This document shows, piece after piece, positions 1 through 7,345 of a DNA stretch of 64,000 bases. A program made the translations under genes and the position numbers. The stretch lies in NCBI GenBank assembly GCA_048268005.1, contig JBLWWJ010000001.1, positions 682,001 to 746,000 of the forward strand. The letters run 5' to 3'. This DNA is from Ancylomarina sp048268005 (lineage in GTDB: Bacteria; Bacteroidota; Bacteroidia; Bacteroidales; Marinifilaceae). The notes under the pieces were generated by a model, which was not told the DNA's origin, did not search any database, and saw only the letters and a program-made list of their open reading frames with translations. Positions within the stretch are counted from its first letter, which is position 1, and every line of letters begins with the position of its first letter.

Positions 1-554
1 GTAAAGACAAATTACCTAATGAGGTCAATTACTATGAGCAATCAAATGCGATTCTGATTCCAGCCTTTGATGGTTCTGGAGGAAGAGTTCATCGTAGCAA
101 TGGTGGTAATAATATTGAAGAACTTGGAGGTGCTGGTGCATGGATTGCTTCTGCTGCTGAATTAATGAAATTCTATGTCGCAATAGATGGCAAAGACAAA
201 CAAGCTGATATTCTTTCTAAGGAAAGTATTGAATACATGACCAAGCCTAGCCGAAGAGGATTTAGTCCTATTGGATGGAAAGGAACCCGATCAAATGGAA
301 CTTGGTGGCGAACCGGAACTCTGGCTGGTAGTTCTGCCTTAATGAAACAAAATCCTGATGGAACAACTTGGGTTATTATAACCAATACTTCTTCGTGGAA
401 AGGTTCTGATTTTCCAAAGGAATTGAATAAATTAATGAATCGAGTGATGCGATCAGTGAAGCAATGGCCCGAGACTGATTTGTTTAATTATTTTGAAGCT
501 CAGCCAAGTATGTTAGTGTTCGAAGATGTTTCTGATTTTATTGATCGTAGCTAA
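1..554 (+). CDS. Serine hydrolase, beta-lactamase-like family, C-terminal part (partial)
   Basis: The reading frame is open from base 3 to the stop at 552-554, so the gene starts before the window. The visible 183 residues look like the C-terminal part of a class C beta-lactamase/penicillin-binding-protein-like serine hydrolase (Pfam Beta-lactamase family). A Gly-Gly-Ala-Gly-Ala-Trp stretch is followed by a helix typical of the 'ASAAELMKF' region. A later Arg-Thr-Gly-Thr-Leu-Ala-Gly box stands where this family has its KTG/HTG motif. The Ser-x-x-Lys and Tyr-x-Asn motifs lie outside the window, so activity and substrate cannot be judged. Proteins of this family are usually periplasmic esterases or peptidases, not true antibiotic hydrolases. 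Confidence 0.7.
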   Translation, partial: KDKLPNEVNYYEQSNAILIPAFDGSGGRVHRSNGGNNIEELGGAGAWIASAAELMKFYVAIDGKDKQADILSKESIEYMTKPSRRGFSPIGWKGTRSNGTWWRTGTLAGSSALMKQNPDGTTWVIITNTSSWKGSDFPKELNKLMNRVMRSVKQWPETDLFNYFEAQPSMLVFEDVSDFIDRS

Positions 555-597
555 TATTTTTTGTTTATCAGAATTTTATAATTAATCATGATTAAAG

Positions 598-1704
598 ATG
601 AACATTCTGATTGCTCCCAATGCTTTTAAAGGTAGTCTTACTGCTCTTGAAGTTGCTGATATCATAAAAAGTAGCCTTTTAAAAACGAAGCTCAATTTCG
701 ATTGTAGGACCTTACCTATTGCAGATGGTGGAGACGGAACCTTCGATGTACTGTTGGAACATTATTTGGGGGCCAAACATATTGTCTCTACTTATGATCT
801 TATTGATAGGCATATCGATGCGCCTTTATTTATTACGGAGCAAGGTACTGCTATTATCGAGATGGCCCATGTTGCGGGCTTATCTTTGCTTAAACCTTCA
901 GAATACAATCCTTTAAATACGCATACCTATGGACTTGGAGATCTGATTCATTCTGCTCTTGATCTGAATTGTACGAAGATTATTCTTGCTATTGGTGGTA
1001 GTGGTACACTCGATATGGGTTTTGGAGCTTTAAGAGCTTTAGGATTTCGATTTCTTGACAAGAATGGGAATGAACTCAGTGGAGGAGGAGGAAATCTAAA
1101 ATCCATTCTTACCATCGATTCTGGAAATTTTGATTCCCGATTACTTCAAGTTGATTTTCAAATAGCTTGCGATGTGGATAACCCTTTACTTGGTACTTTC
1201 GGAGCTGCTTTTGTTTTTGGGAAACAGAAAGGAGCGACTGAAGAGGAAATCATTTTATTGCATCAAAATCACAACTGTTTTGCTCAGGTAATAGAGAAAC
1301 AATTCAATATAGATATTTCAACACTGAAGCATGGTGGTGCTGCAGGAGGAATTGCAGCCGGACTTTATGCCTTATGTGGGGCTAAATTACGATCGGGTAG
1401 CGAATTGATTTTTGATTGTTTAAATGTGAATGAGGCTCTTGAGAATTGTGATATTCTAATTACAGGTGAAGGGTGTATTGATTCTCAATCTTCTTTCGGT
1501 AAAGCTCCTTATGTTTTAGCCCAGAAAGCTAAATTAATGGGGAAGCGCGTTATAGCCTTTTGTGGGAGTTCAGAAAATCTAGTAAACTCTCCTTTTGATC
1601 ATGTGATTCCCATAAAAAAAGAAGGTCAAAGCCTTCATGAAGCAATGAAGTTCGCGCAAAAGAATTTAGAAAGTGCTGTTTTGTATAATGCGCATCTCTT
1701 GTAA
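598..1704 (+). CDS. Glycerate kinase (GarK/GlxK family)
   Basis: A 368-residue protein of usual family length that phosphorylates D-glycerate with ATP, probably to 2-phosphoglycerate, linking glycerate to lower glycolysis in the cytoplasm. It begins MNILIAPNAFKGSL, the family's N-terminal signature. An ADGGDGTFD motif follows at residues 42-50, with a GGSGTLDMGFGALRALG stretch near residue 135 and ITGEGCID near residue 290. The ATG at 598 is the only start that keeps the N-terminal motif intact. It lies 43 bases after the preceding hydrolase on the same strand and may be read with it. No terminator is obvious before the next promoter at 1780. Confidence 0.9.
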   Translation: MNILIAPNAFKGSLTALEVADIIKSSLLKTKLNFDCRTLPIADGGDGTFDVLLEHYLGAKHIVSTYDLIDRHIDAPLFITEQGTAIIEMAHVAGLSLLKPSEYNPLNTHTYGLGDLIHSALDLNCTKIILAIGGSGTLDMGFGALRALGFRFLDKNGNELSGGGGNLKSILTIDSGNFDSRLLQVDFQIACDVDNPLLGTFGAAFVFGKQKGATEEEIILLHQNHNCFAQVIEKQFNIDISTLKHGGAAGGIAAGLYALCGAKLRSGSELIFDCLNVNEALENCDILITGEGCIDSQSSFGKAPYVLAQKAKLMGKRVIAFCGSSENLVNSPFDHVIPIKKEGQSLHEAMKFAQKNLESAVLYNAHLL

Positions 1705-1779
1705 TTTATTGATTAGCTGTAGTTAGTGTTGGTTTGTTCTGTGTGATGTAAAGCATGAAAAAAGATTTATGTTTTTGTG

Positions 1780-1808
1780 TTGATATCATTGAGAGATTGG
1801 TATTTTTG
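1780..1808 (+). promoter_or_regulatory. Bacteroidetes-type promoter of the butyrate kinase gene
   Basis: TTG at 1780-1782 and TATTTTTG at 1801-1808 are separated by 18 bases, matching the -33/-7 arrangement of the primary Bacteroidetes sigma factor. The predicted start of transcription lies near 1814, giving a leader of about 33 bases. Confidence 0.6.
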
Positions 1809-1846
1809 CAGTCAAATACTAAACAAACAATAAACTACTATTTCTA

Positions 1847-2923
1847 ATGGAAAATCGCAGAATTTTAGCCATCAATCCGGGATCGACTTCCACAAAGATT
1901 GCCGTATATCAAGGTGATAAATCAGTATTTCTTAAAAATATTAAGCACTCTAATGAAGAGTTAGCTCAGTTTAACAGCATTTCAGAACAATTCGAGTTTC
2001 GTAAGGATATCATTCTTAAAGAATTGGTTGATGCTGAAATTCTTATCGACCTAATTGAAGCTGTTGTTGGACGTGGTGGTTTGGTTAAGCCTATCGAGTC
2101 TGGTGTATACTTGGTTGACGAGAAACTTAAAGCTGATTTACGTGTTGGTGTTCTTGGAGAGCATGCTAGTAACCTTGGTGGACTGATTGCAGATAATATT
2201 GCACAGTCATTGCCAAATGCAAAAGCCTATATTGCTGATCCAGTTGTTGTGGACGAGATGATTGATGTTGCTCGTGTTTCAGGACACCCGGAATTTGAGC
2301 GTATCTCAATTTTTCATGCCTTAAATCAAAAAGCTGTAAGTCGATCATTTGCTTTATCAGTAGATAAAAATTACGAAGACTTAAACATTATTGTTGCTCA
2401 CTTAGGTGGTGGTATCTCTGTTGGTGCTCACCTTAAAGGTCGTGTTATCGATGTGAACAATGCTTTAGATGGTGAAGGACCTTTTTCACCTGAGCGTTCT
2501 GGAACTCTTCCTGCTGGTGCATTAGCTAAGCTTTGCTTTAGCGGTGATGTGACTTTGGATGAAGTGAAGAAAATGATCAAAGGTGAAGGTGGATTAGTTG
2601 CTCATATGGGAACTAACGATGCTTACGAGATTGAGTTGAAAGCTAAAGATGGTGACGCTAAGGCTAAGTTGATTCAAGATGCAATGGCATACCAGGTAGG
2701 TAAATCTATTGGTGCTTGTGCTGCTTCTTTAAAAGGTCAGGTTGATGGTATTATCTTAACAGGTGGTATCGCTCATAATGGTGACCTTGTTAATTATGTG
2801 AAAGATATGGTTTCATTTATTGCTCCAGTTGTTGTATACCCTGGTGAGGATGAAATGAAAGCTCTTGCAATGAATGGTTATATGGTATTGAGAGGCGATG
2901 TTGAGCCTAAGAGATACGTTTAA
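1847..2923 (+). CDS. buk: Butyrate kinase
   Basis: A 358-residue member of the acetokinase family that interconverts butyryl phosphate and ADP with butyrate and ATP in the cytoplasm. Early residues carry the phosphate-binding NPGSTSTK motif (about 10-17). The middle has HLGGGISVGAHLKGR, the DGEGPFSPERSGTLP segment and, near the end, ILTGGIAHN; this pattern fits Buk better than AckA. The gene has its own promoter and terminator and stands alone: the usual partner, phosphate butyryltransferase, is not in the window. Related branched-chain acyl phosphates are possible substrates. Confidence 0.92.
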   Translation: MENRRILAINPGSTSTKIAVYQGDKSVFLKNIKHSNEELAQFNSISEQFEFRKDIILKELVDAEILIDLIEAVVGRGGLVKPIESGVYLVDEKLKADLRVGVLGEHASNLGGLIADNIAQSLPNAKAYIADPVVVDEMIDVARVSGHPEFERISIFHALNQKAVSRSFALSVDKNYEDLNIIVAHLGGGISVGAHLKGRVIDVNNALDGEGPFSPERSGTLPAGALAKLCFSGDVTLDEVKKMIKGEGGLVAHMGTNDAYEIELKAKDGDAKAKLIQDAMAYQVGKSIGACAASLKGQVDGIILTGGIAHNGDLVNYVKDMVSFIAPVVVYPGEDEMKALAMNGYMVLRGDVEPKRYV

Positions 2924-2943
2924 ATCTATTCTGTATAATATTT

Positions 2944-2981
2944 CAAAAAAAACCTTCGACTTAAGTCGAAGGTTTTTTTTT
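2944..2981 (+). terminator. Rho-independent terminator after buk
   Basis: A perfect palindromic stem with arms AAACCTTCGACTT and AAGTCGAAGGTTT is followed by a run of T and preceded by a run of A, so it could work in both directions. Confidence 0.85.
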
Positions 2982-2992
2982 GTTTATGAAAG

Positions 2993-3021
2993 TTGATGCT
3001 AAAGTAAATATCTTATTTTTG
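2993..3021 (+). promoter_or_regulatory. Bacteroidetes-type promoter of the AraC regulator gene
   Basis: TTG at 2993-2995 and TATTTTTG at 3014-3021 lie 18 bases apart, 24 bases before the start codon. Confidence 0.55.
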
Positions 3022-3045
3022 TCAGGAACCATAAAAAGAATATGA

Positions 3046-4179
3046 ATGGCGCATATAGAACTCTTAAATCATCTCCTCCTTTCTGGAATTATTTTAGCCT
3101 TTTGTTTGATCTTAATTCTTTCAAAAAAGAAGCACCGGAATATACCCAATTTGCTCTTTGCTACTTTAATGGTTAATCTAATATTGTATTGTTCTATAAC
3201 TCTTTTTAAAAATTTAGGCTGGTTCGGTTCTTATCCTTTTCTTTTTGCTATTCGGGTTCCTGTTGAGATATTATTTGGCCCCTTCCTATATTTATATTTT
3301 ATGCTGTTGGCAAAGCGTAAGGTCAATTTTAATTTGAAATTTTTCCGACATTTATTTATTCTATTTTCGAGTATTCTTCTCTTAATCCCGTTTCTTATTC
3401 ATTATAAGACTCCATTAGGACAGAATGTTTCGATGGATCGTTATTTTGAATATTATCAATTGTTTGGGACTGATATTGTAAGTCTTCAGTTTTTACTGTA
3501 TTCTTTAGCTGTTTTTTTCAGGTTGAAAAAAAATAAGTTTATTGATTTGGCTAAAGACCATCCTATTTGGTCAGGGCATTTCAAACATATTCGTTTGATT
3601 GCTATACTTTTAATTTTTCATGGTATTGTTCGTTTGCTTGAGGTAAATTTAGCCTATTATCATGCGCCATTTAAGGAGTTTTTTGAAATTGGAAATGTTG
3701 TCATATACGCGGCTGTAAGCTTGATATTTACTTACTCATTGATCTCGAATCCAGTTGTGTTGCATTACGATTCTTTAAACTTTAATCTGTCCTCACGCAA
3801 AAAGAAAGAGGGCAGTTCCTTTGAAAAGGAGGACGCTCTAGCTTATGTTGCGAAACTGAATAATCATATGGAAATTGCGAAACCTTATTTGAATCCAGAT
3901 GTGAGTATTCAGGAATTAGCAGAGCAAGTGAAAATACCTTCGCGTATTATTTCAGAAGTTGTCAATAATTATATTGGGAAAAATTTTAATGATTACGTTA
4001 ATAACTATCGGGTGGAGGAATATAAAAAACTAGCAAAAGATACCTCTAAAAATCATTACACTGTCTTGGCTTTGGGTTACGAAGCCGGATTCAAATCTAA
4101 AACAACATTTAATACAGCCTTTAAAAAATTTACAGGAAAAACACCTTCTGAATACAGAAGAGAGGCGACTCGAAATTAA
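3046..4179 (+). CDS. Membrane-anchored AraC-family transcriptional regulator
   Basis: A 377-residue protein in two parts. The first 240 or so residues form about seven hydrophobic helices (for example LLLSGIILAFCLILIL and YAAVSLIFTYSLI). The last 110 residues form an AraC-type double helix-turn-helix, recognisable by SIQELAEQVKIPSRIISEVVNNYIGKNF-like spacing and the final GFKSKTTFNTAFKKFTGKTPSEYR. Such 7TM-AraC proteins are common in Bacteroidetes, and their ligands are mostly unknown. The ATG at 3046 was chosen because the overlapping ATG at 3042 runs into a stop after a few codons. It reads toward the reductive dehalogenase genes, but 414 bases separate them, so control of rdhAB is only a possibility. 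Confidence 0.82.
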   Translation: MAHIELLNHLLLSGIILAFCLILILSKKKHRNIPNLLFATLMVNLILYCSITLFKNLGWFGSYPFLFAIRVPVEILFGPFLYLYFMLLAKRKVNFNLKFFRHLFILFSSILLLIPFLIHYKTPLGQNVSMDRYFEYYQLFGTDIVSLQFLLYSLAVFFRLKKNKFIDLAKDHPIWSGHFKHIRLIAILLIFHGIVRLLEVNLAYYHAPFKEFFEIGNVVIYAAVSLIFTYSLISNPVVLHYDSLNFNLSSRKKKEGSSFEKEDALAYVAKLNNHMEIAKPYLNPDVSIQELAEQVKIPSRIISEVVNNYIGKNFNDYVNNYRVEEYKKLAKDTSKNHYTVLALGYEAGFKSKTTFNTAFKKFTGKTPSEYRREATRN

Positions 4180-4593
4180 GCTCTACGATAAAATCGAGAG
4201 TAATTGCCATTTTTACTTTCTAGATACATGGTTGAATCACCAATTTGACACCTAATTACATAGGAGTCTCATGTCTTTAGACTTTTATTTGTTTCGGTTT
4301 TAAATATTAATATACCATTCTTATTATTAGGTCATTGTTCGTTCTGATTCATGATCTGGAACCTTGAATAAATCCCCCAATTCAGACGGAATCAGGATTC
4401 GGGACGATGACTATACTGTTGAAAATTTTCTTTGTTGTAATGATTCATGCTAATTGAATCTTTTCCTGATAACTGTCGGGAAAGTTATGAGTTTTATTTG
4501 TGATTGATGACTCCTAACTGATTCTTTGGCATTACACCAGATTATGGATTTTGATAACTGGTATTGTATCTACTAACTACAATTATAATACTT
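4180..4593. other. Intergenic stretch upstream of the reductive dehalogenase gene
   Basis: No coding frame is seen. The stretch contains several short inverted repeats, such as GATTCA at 4442-4447 against TGAATC at 4455-4460, and ATAACT followed by AGTTAT near 4470-4486. I could not find a promoter with both boxes, nor a convincing match to the operators known for Crp/Fnr-type dehalogenase regulators. Confidence 0.4.
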
Positions 4594-5976
4594 ATGGCAA
4601 AGGAAAAGGAAAAAAAAGATGTTGTTCTCGGAAGAAGAGATTTCTTGAAAATTGGTTCTGCAGGTGCAGTATTGGGTGCTGCCGGACTTGCTGCTGCCCC
4701 ACAAAAAGTTGTTGGCGAAGTGCTCGATAATGAAACAAAAAAGGTCGCTATAAAAGCGATGGATGAATTCCCGGTTAAAGTGTCTTCGGCCTACAAACCT
4801 TTTCGCCAAAAGAACACTGTTTTTAGTAGGGCTGTAGGCGGACTGGATCCTGAATTGGCAGCTCTGGGTAGAACTTTTGAACGTTTTGAAACTGATGAGT
4901 CTCGCCCTGGTTATTCTCGAATTGACTGGGCACTTCATCATGGATCATGGGCCATAGAACATGCAGCAACACCTGGGTCCAAATTTGGTGTACCTAATTC
5001 GGGTTGGTACAGTTGGCAACAAAATTCTCATGAAGAGCGAAACAATTTTCTTGATTTGAATTACATTAATGATACAAAGCATCAATTTGAGTCCAAACAA
5101 GAAGCATCTGCAATTATTAAGAGGGCAGCCCGCCATTTTAAAGCTGATTTGGTTGGTATCACACCTCGTAATAAAATGTGGGATTACGATAAGCATTTTG
5201 TTGCTCTGAATGGTGAAGAGATTGGATGGGATCAGTTCCCTTTTGAGCCTAAATCTGTTATTGTTATTGGTGTAGAAATGGATTATGAAAATATTGCTAC
5301 AGCTCCTTCCTATACAGTTGAAGGTGCCATTGGTGAAGGTTATTCACAGATGGCTATCACGGCATTTCAGCTCTCAGTATTTCTAAAGAATTTAGGTTAT
5401 AAAGCCGTGGCAGCAGGTAATGACCTTGGTATGAGTGTTCCTTATGGAATTGCGGCTGGATTAGGCGAAGGAGGACGTAATGGCCTTCTGATTAACTATA
5501 AATACGGACCTCGTTTTCGTATTGCTAAGGTCTATACCGATATGGAGTTTGTAGAATACGATAAACCAGTCACTTTTGGTGTACGAGAATTCTGTAAGCG
5601 TTGTCAACGATGCGCTGATGCCTGTCCATCAAAGTCAATTCCGAAAAATGTGGAACCAACAATGGAACCAACACATGGTGGTGAAACCTGGTTTAATAAT
5701 TCAGGGATAGAAAAATGGTATTTGAATGCTAAAACTTGCTTTGAATATTGGTGTGAAGGTAATAATTCTTGTGCTACGTGTATAACTTCTTGCCCATACA
5801 ATAAACCTGATTTTTGGCATCATAAGTTAGTTGATAAAGTTTCAGCACTCATGCCTGGACCTGTTCACAGCTTTATGCGTGAGATGGATATTGTCTTTGG
5901 TTATGGGGATACTTTTGATGAAAAGGCAGTCGAAAAATTTTGGGCTGATAAAGGTCGAGAATACAATGGTATTTAA
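4594..5976 (+). CDS. rdhA: Reductive dehalogenase catalytic subunit, Tat-exported
   Basis: A 460-residue protein of the RdhA family: corrinoid and iron-sulfur enzymes that remove halogen from organohalides by reduction, normally outside the cytoplasmic membrane. The N-terminus carries a twin-arginine signal (GRRDFLK, Arg14-Arg15) followed by an Ala/Gly-rich helix. The central GAIGEGYSQMA, GNDLGMSVPYGIAAGLGEGGRNG and YGPRFRIAKVYTD segments are typical of the corrinoid domain. Two [4Fe-4S] sites follow: C334xxC337xxC340xxxC344P and a second with C382, C393, C396 and C400P. I moved the start from 4564 to the ATG at 4594 so that the Tat signal stands near the N-terminus. rdhB lies 41 bases downstream. 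Tyr250 and Arg295 are candidate active-site residues by family similarity. The substrate cannot be read from sequence. Confidence 0.9.
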   Translation: MAKEKEKKDVVLGRRDFLKIGSAGAVLGAAGLAAAPQKVVGEVLDNETKKVAIKAMDEFPVKVSSAYKPFRQKNTVFSRAVGGLDPELAALGRTFERFETDESRPGYSRIDWALHHGSWAIEHAATPGSKFGVPNSGWYSWQQNSHEERNNFLDLNYINDTKHQFESKQEASAIIKRAARHFKADLVGITPRNKMWDYDKHFVALNGEEIGWDQFPFEPKSVIVIGVEMDYENIATAPSYTVEGAIGEGYSQMAITAFQLSVFLKNLGYKAVAAGNDLGMSVPYGIAAGLGEGGRNGLLINYKYGPRFRIAKVYTDMEFVEYDKPVTFGVREFCKRCQRCADACPSKSIPKNVEPTMEPTHGGETWFNNSGIEKWYLNAKTCFEYWCEGNNSCATCITSCPYNKPDFWHHKLVDKVSALMPGPVHSFMREMDIVFGYGDTFDEKAVEKFWADKGREYNGI

Positions 5977-6017
5977 ATTTGATGGTTCTATTTTAATGAT
6001 TTTAAAAACGTATTACG

Positions 6018-6305
6018 ATGATATTTTCTGGAATTGAAGTGTTGTTTTTTCTTTTGGGATTTTTAACCTGCTTATTTATTTTTATGTTTTTTCGTTTGTA
6101 TAATAAATATAAAATGAATTGGAAATTATGGAGTATGGCTAGCTTTGGAGCATTTTTAATGTTGTTTTGTATTGCTTGGTCGGTGAGTTCTGTACTTGAA
6201 GGAGAACCTCGAGCGGCTAGTATGGGAATGGTTGTTTTTGGTCTTCCTGCCTTAATTTTATTTGGTTTAGTCCGACGTATGCTTCTGTATAATGTTAGAG
6301 AGTAA
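6018..6305 (+). CDS. rdhB: Reductive dehalogenase membrane anchor
   Basis: A 95-residue protein made almost entirely of three hydrophobic helices (about 4-27, 36-55 and 71-88). Between helices two and three is a short acidic loop, VLEGEPRAASMG. This pattern of three membrane segments with a Glu-containing loop before the last one is typical of RdhB, which holds the catalytic subunit on the outer face of the cytoplasmic membrane. It begins 41 bases after rdhA and a terminator follows, so the two form a minimal rdhAB operon. Identification rests on size, topology and position, since such small proteins are poorly conserved. Confidence 0.75.
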   Translation: MIFSGIEVLFFLLGFLTCLFIFMFFRLYNKYKMNWKLWSMASFGAFLMLFCIAWSVSSVLEGEPRAASMGMVVFGLPALILFGLVRRMLLYNVRE

Positions 6306-6362
6306 ATAAAAGAAAAGTTGATGTGAACTTTAATCGGTTCAACTAATGAAATATATAAATTA

Positions 6363-6394
6363 AAACCTTCGGTTTGAACCGGAGGTTTTTTTTA
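6363..6394 (+). terminator. Terminator after rdhAB
   Basis: The arms AAACCTTCGGTT and AACCGGAGGTTT form a 12-bp stem with one G-U pair and a two-base loop, followed by eight T. Confidence 0.8.
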
Positions 6395-6836
6395 TATCTG
6401 AGTTCTTTTGTTTTAATAAGTCTAAATTGAAATTGTTGGCAATTTGTCCTTTGATCATTATGATCCAAATCATTTCTAATGTCAATATTAATGGGCTTAT
6501 TCGTAAGTGGTTAGTTTACAGTATTAAAGTAAATTGTTGATATCATTTAGTCTTTTTATTTATTAGAGAAATATTTCTCTAATATTTTAGTATATTAAAG
6601 CGAATATTTGATGGAGTATACAGTTGGATATGAGTTGACTTAGCCGCACTCATTAAAGTTTGAATCTGAAATTGTACAAGAATAATTAGCATAAAAACTA
6701 ATCTATCTCACAATAACAAGATGATGAATGAACCTTAACTCTAATATGTTTTTTTAATCTGAGCTTATCACTTAAGTTCGGAACTAAGATGTATATGGTG
6801 TTAGGAGTTATTTGTTATTTAACAAAAAATCAAACT
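6395..6836. other. Intergenic stretch between rdhB terminator and hydrogenase operon
   Basis: No gene is seen here. Apart from the 24-bp palindrome there is only AT-rich sequence, and no promoter with both boxes could be assigned. A possible in-frame start at 6789 would add 16 mostly hydrophobic residues to the hydrogenase subunit and is less likely than the ATG at 6837. Confidence 0.4.
6561..6584. promoter_or_regulatory. Perfect 24-bp palindrome upstream of the hydrogenase operon
   Basis: The half-site TATTAGAGAAAT is followed directly by its exact reverse complement. It has no spacer and no T-run of terminator type, and lies about 250 bases before the first hydrogenase start codon. Operator for a dimeric regulator is the simplest reading. 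I do not recognise the half-site. Confidence 0.5.
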
Positions 6837-7313
6837 ATGAACAATCAGGCTGAAATCGTAAAAGATCTTGTAATTGAGCATGGAGTGAAAAGGGAGGAAT
6901 TACTTCCTATCCTGCAAGCTGTTGTTGAAAAAGATCGTTATTTATCAGAGAGTGCTATTCTTAAAATAGCTGAAGAAACTAAAATCCCTGCCGCAGATGT
7001 CTATGGAACGGCTAGTTTCTATTCATTTCTCGATATTGTTCCAAGAGGTAAATACGTTATTCGTGTTTGCAAAACCATAACCTGTGCCATGAAAGGGAAG
7101 AACCAAATTCTTTTGGCACTGGAAGATTACTTGAAAATAAAGTTAGGAGAAACCACTCCTGATAAACTCTTCACAATTCTGGAAACCAATTGCCTGGGAT
7201 GGTGTCATAAGGCGCCAGCAATGCTTGTGAATGATGATGTTTATACTGAATTGACTCCAAATATGGTTGTCGATATTCTAAGTTCTTATAAGGCAGAAGC
7301 CGATAAGGAGTAG
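6837..7313 (+). CDS. hydC: [FeFe]-hydrogenase subunit HydC (NuoE-like, [2Fe-2S])
   Basis: A 158-residue thioredoxin-like [2Fe-2S] protein of the NuoE/HydC/HndA family. The four cluster ligands are C78, C83, C119 and C123, in the family spacing CxxxxC and CxxxC. A typical GTASFYSFLDIVPRGKY stretch precedes the first pair. In trimeric hydrogenases this subunit relays electrons between the NAD(P)H-binding subunit and the hydrogen-producing subunit. The start at 6837 (MNNQAEI) was preferred over 6789 because the extra residues have no family counterpart. It is first in a three-gene operon with hydB 32 bases downstream. Confidence 0.88.
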   Translation: MNNQAEIVKDLVIEHGVKREELLPILQAVVEKDRYLSESAILKIAEETKIPAADVYGTASFYSFLDIVPRGKYVIRVCKTITCAMKGKNQILLALEDYLKIKLGETTPDKLFTILETNCLGWCHKAPAMLVNDDVYTELTPNMVVDILSSYKAEADKE

Positions 7314-7345
7314 ATCTTATTTTCAAAATGTAAAAATCTGGAGTT

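Noticed and set aside
4594..5976. Epoxyqueuosine reductase (QueG), a relative of RdhA
   Set aside because: QueG is cytoplasmic, lacks a Tat signal and has no RdhB-like neighbour; the segments around the corrinoid site match RdhA.
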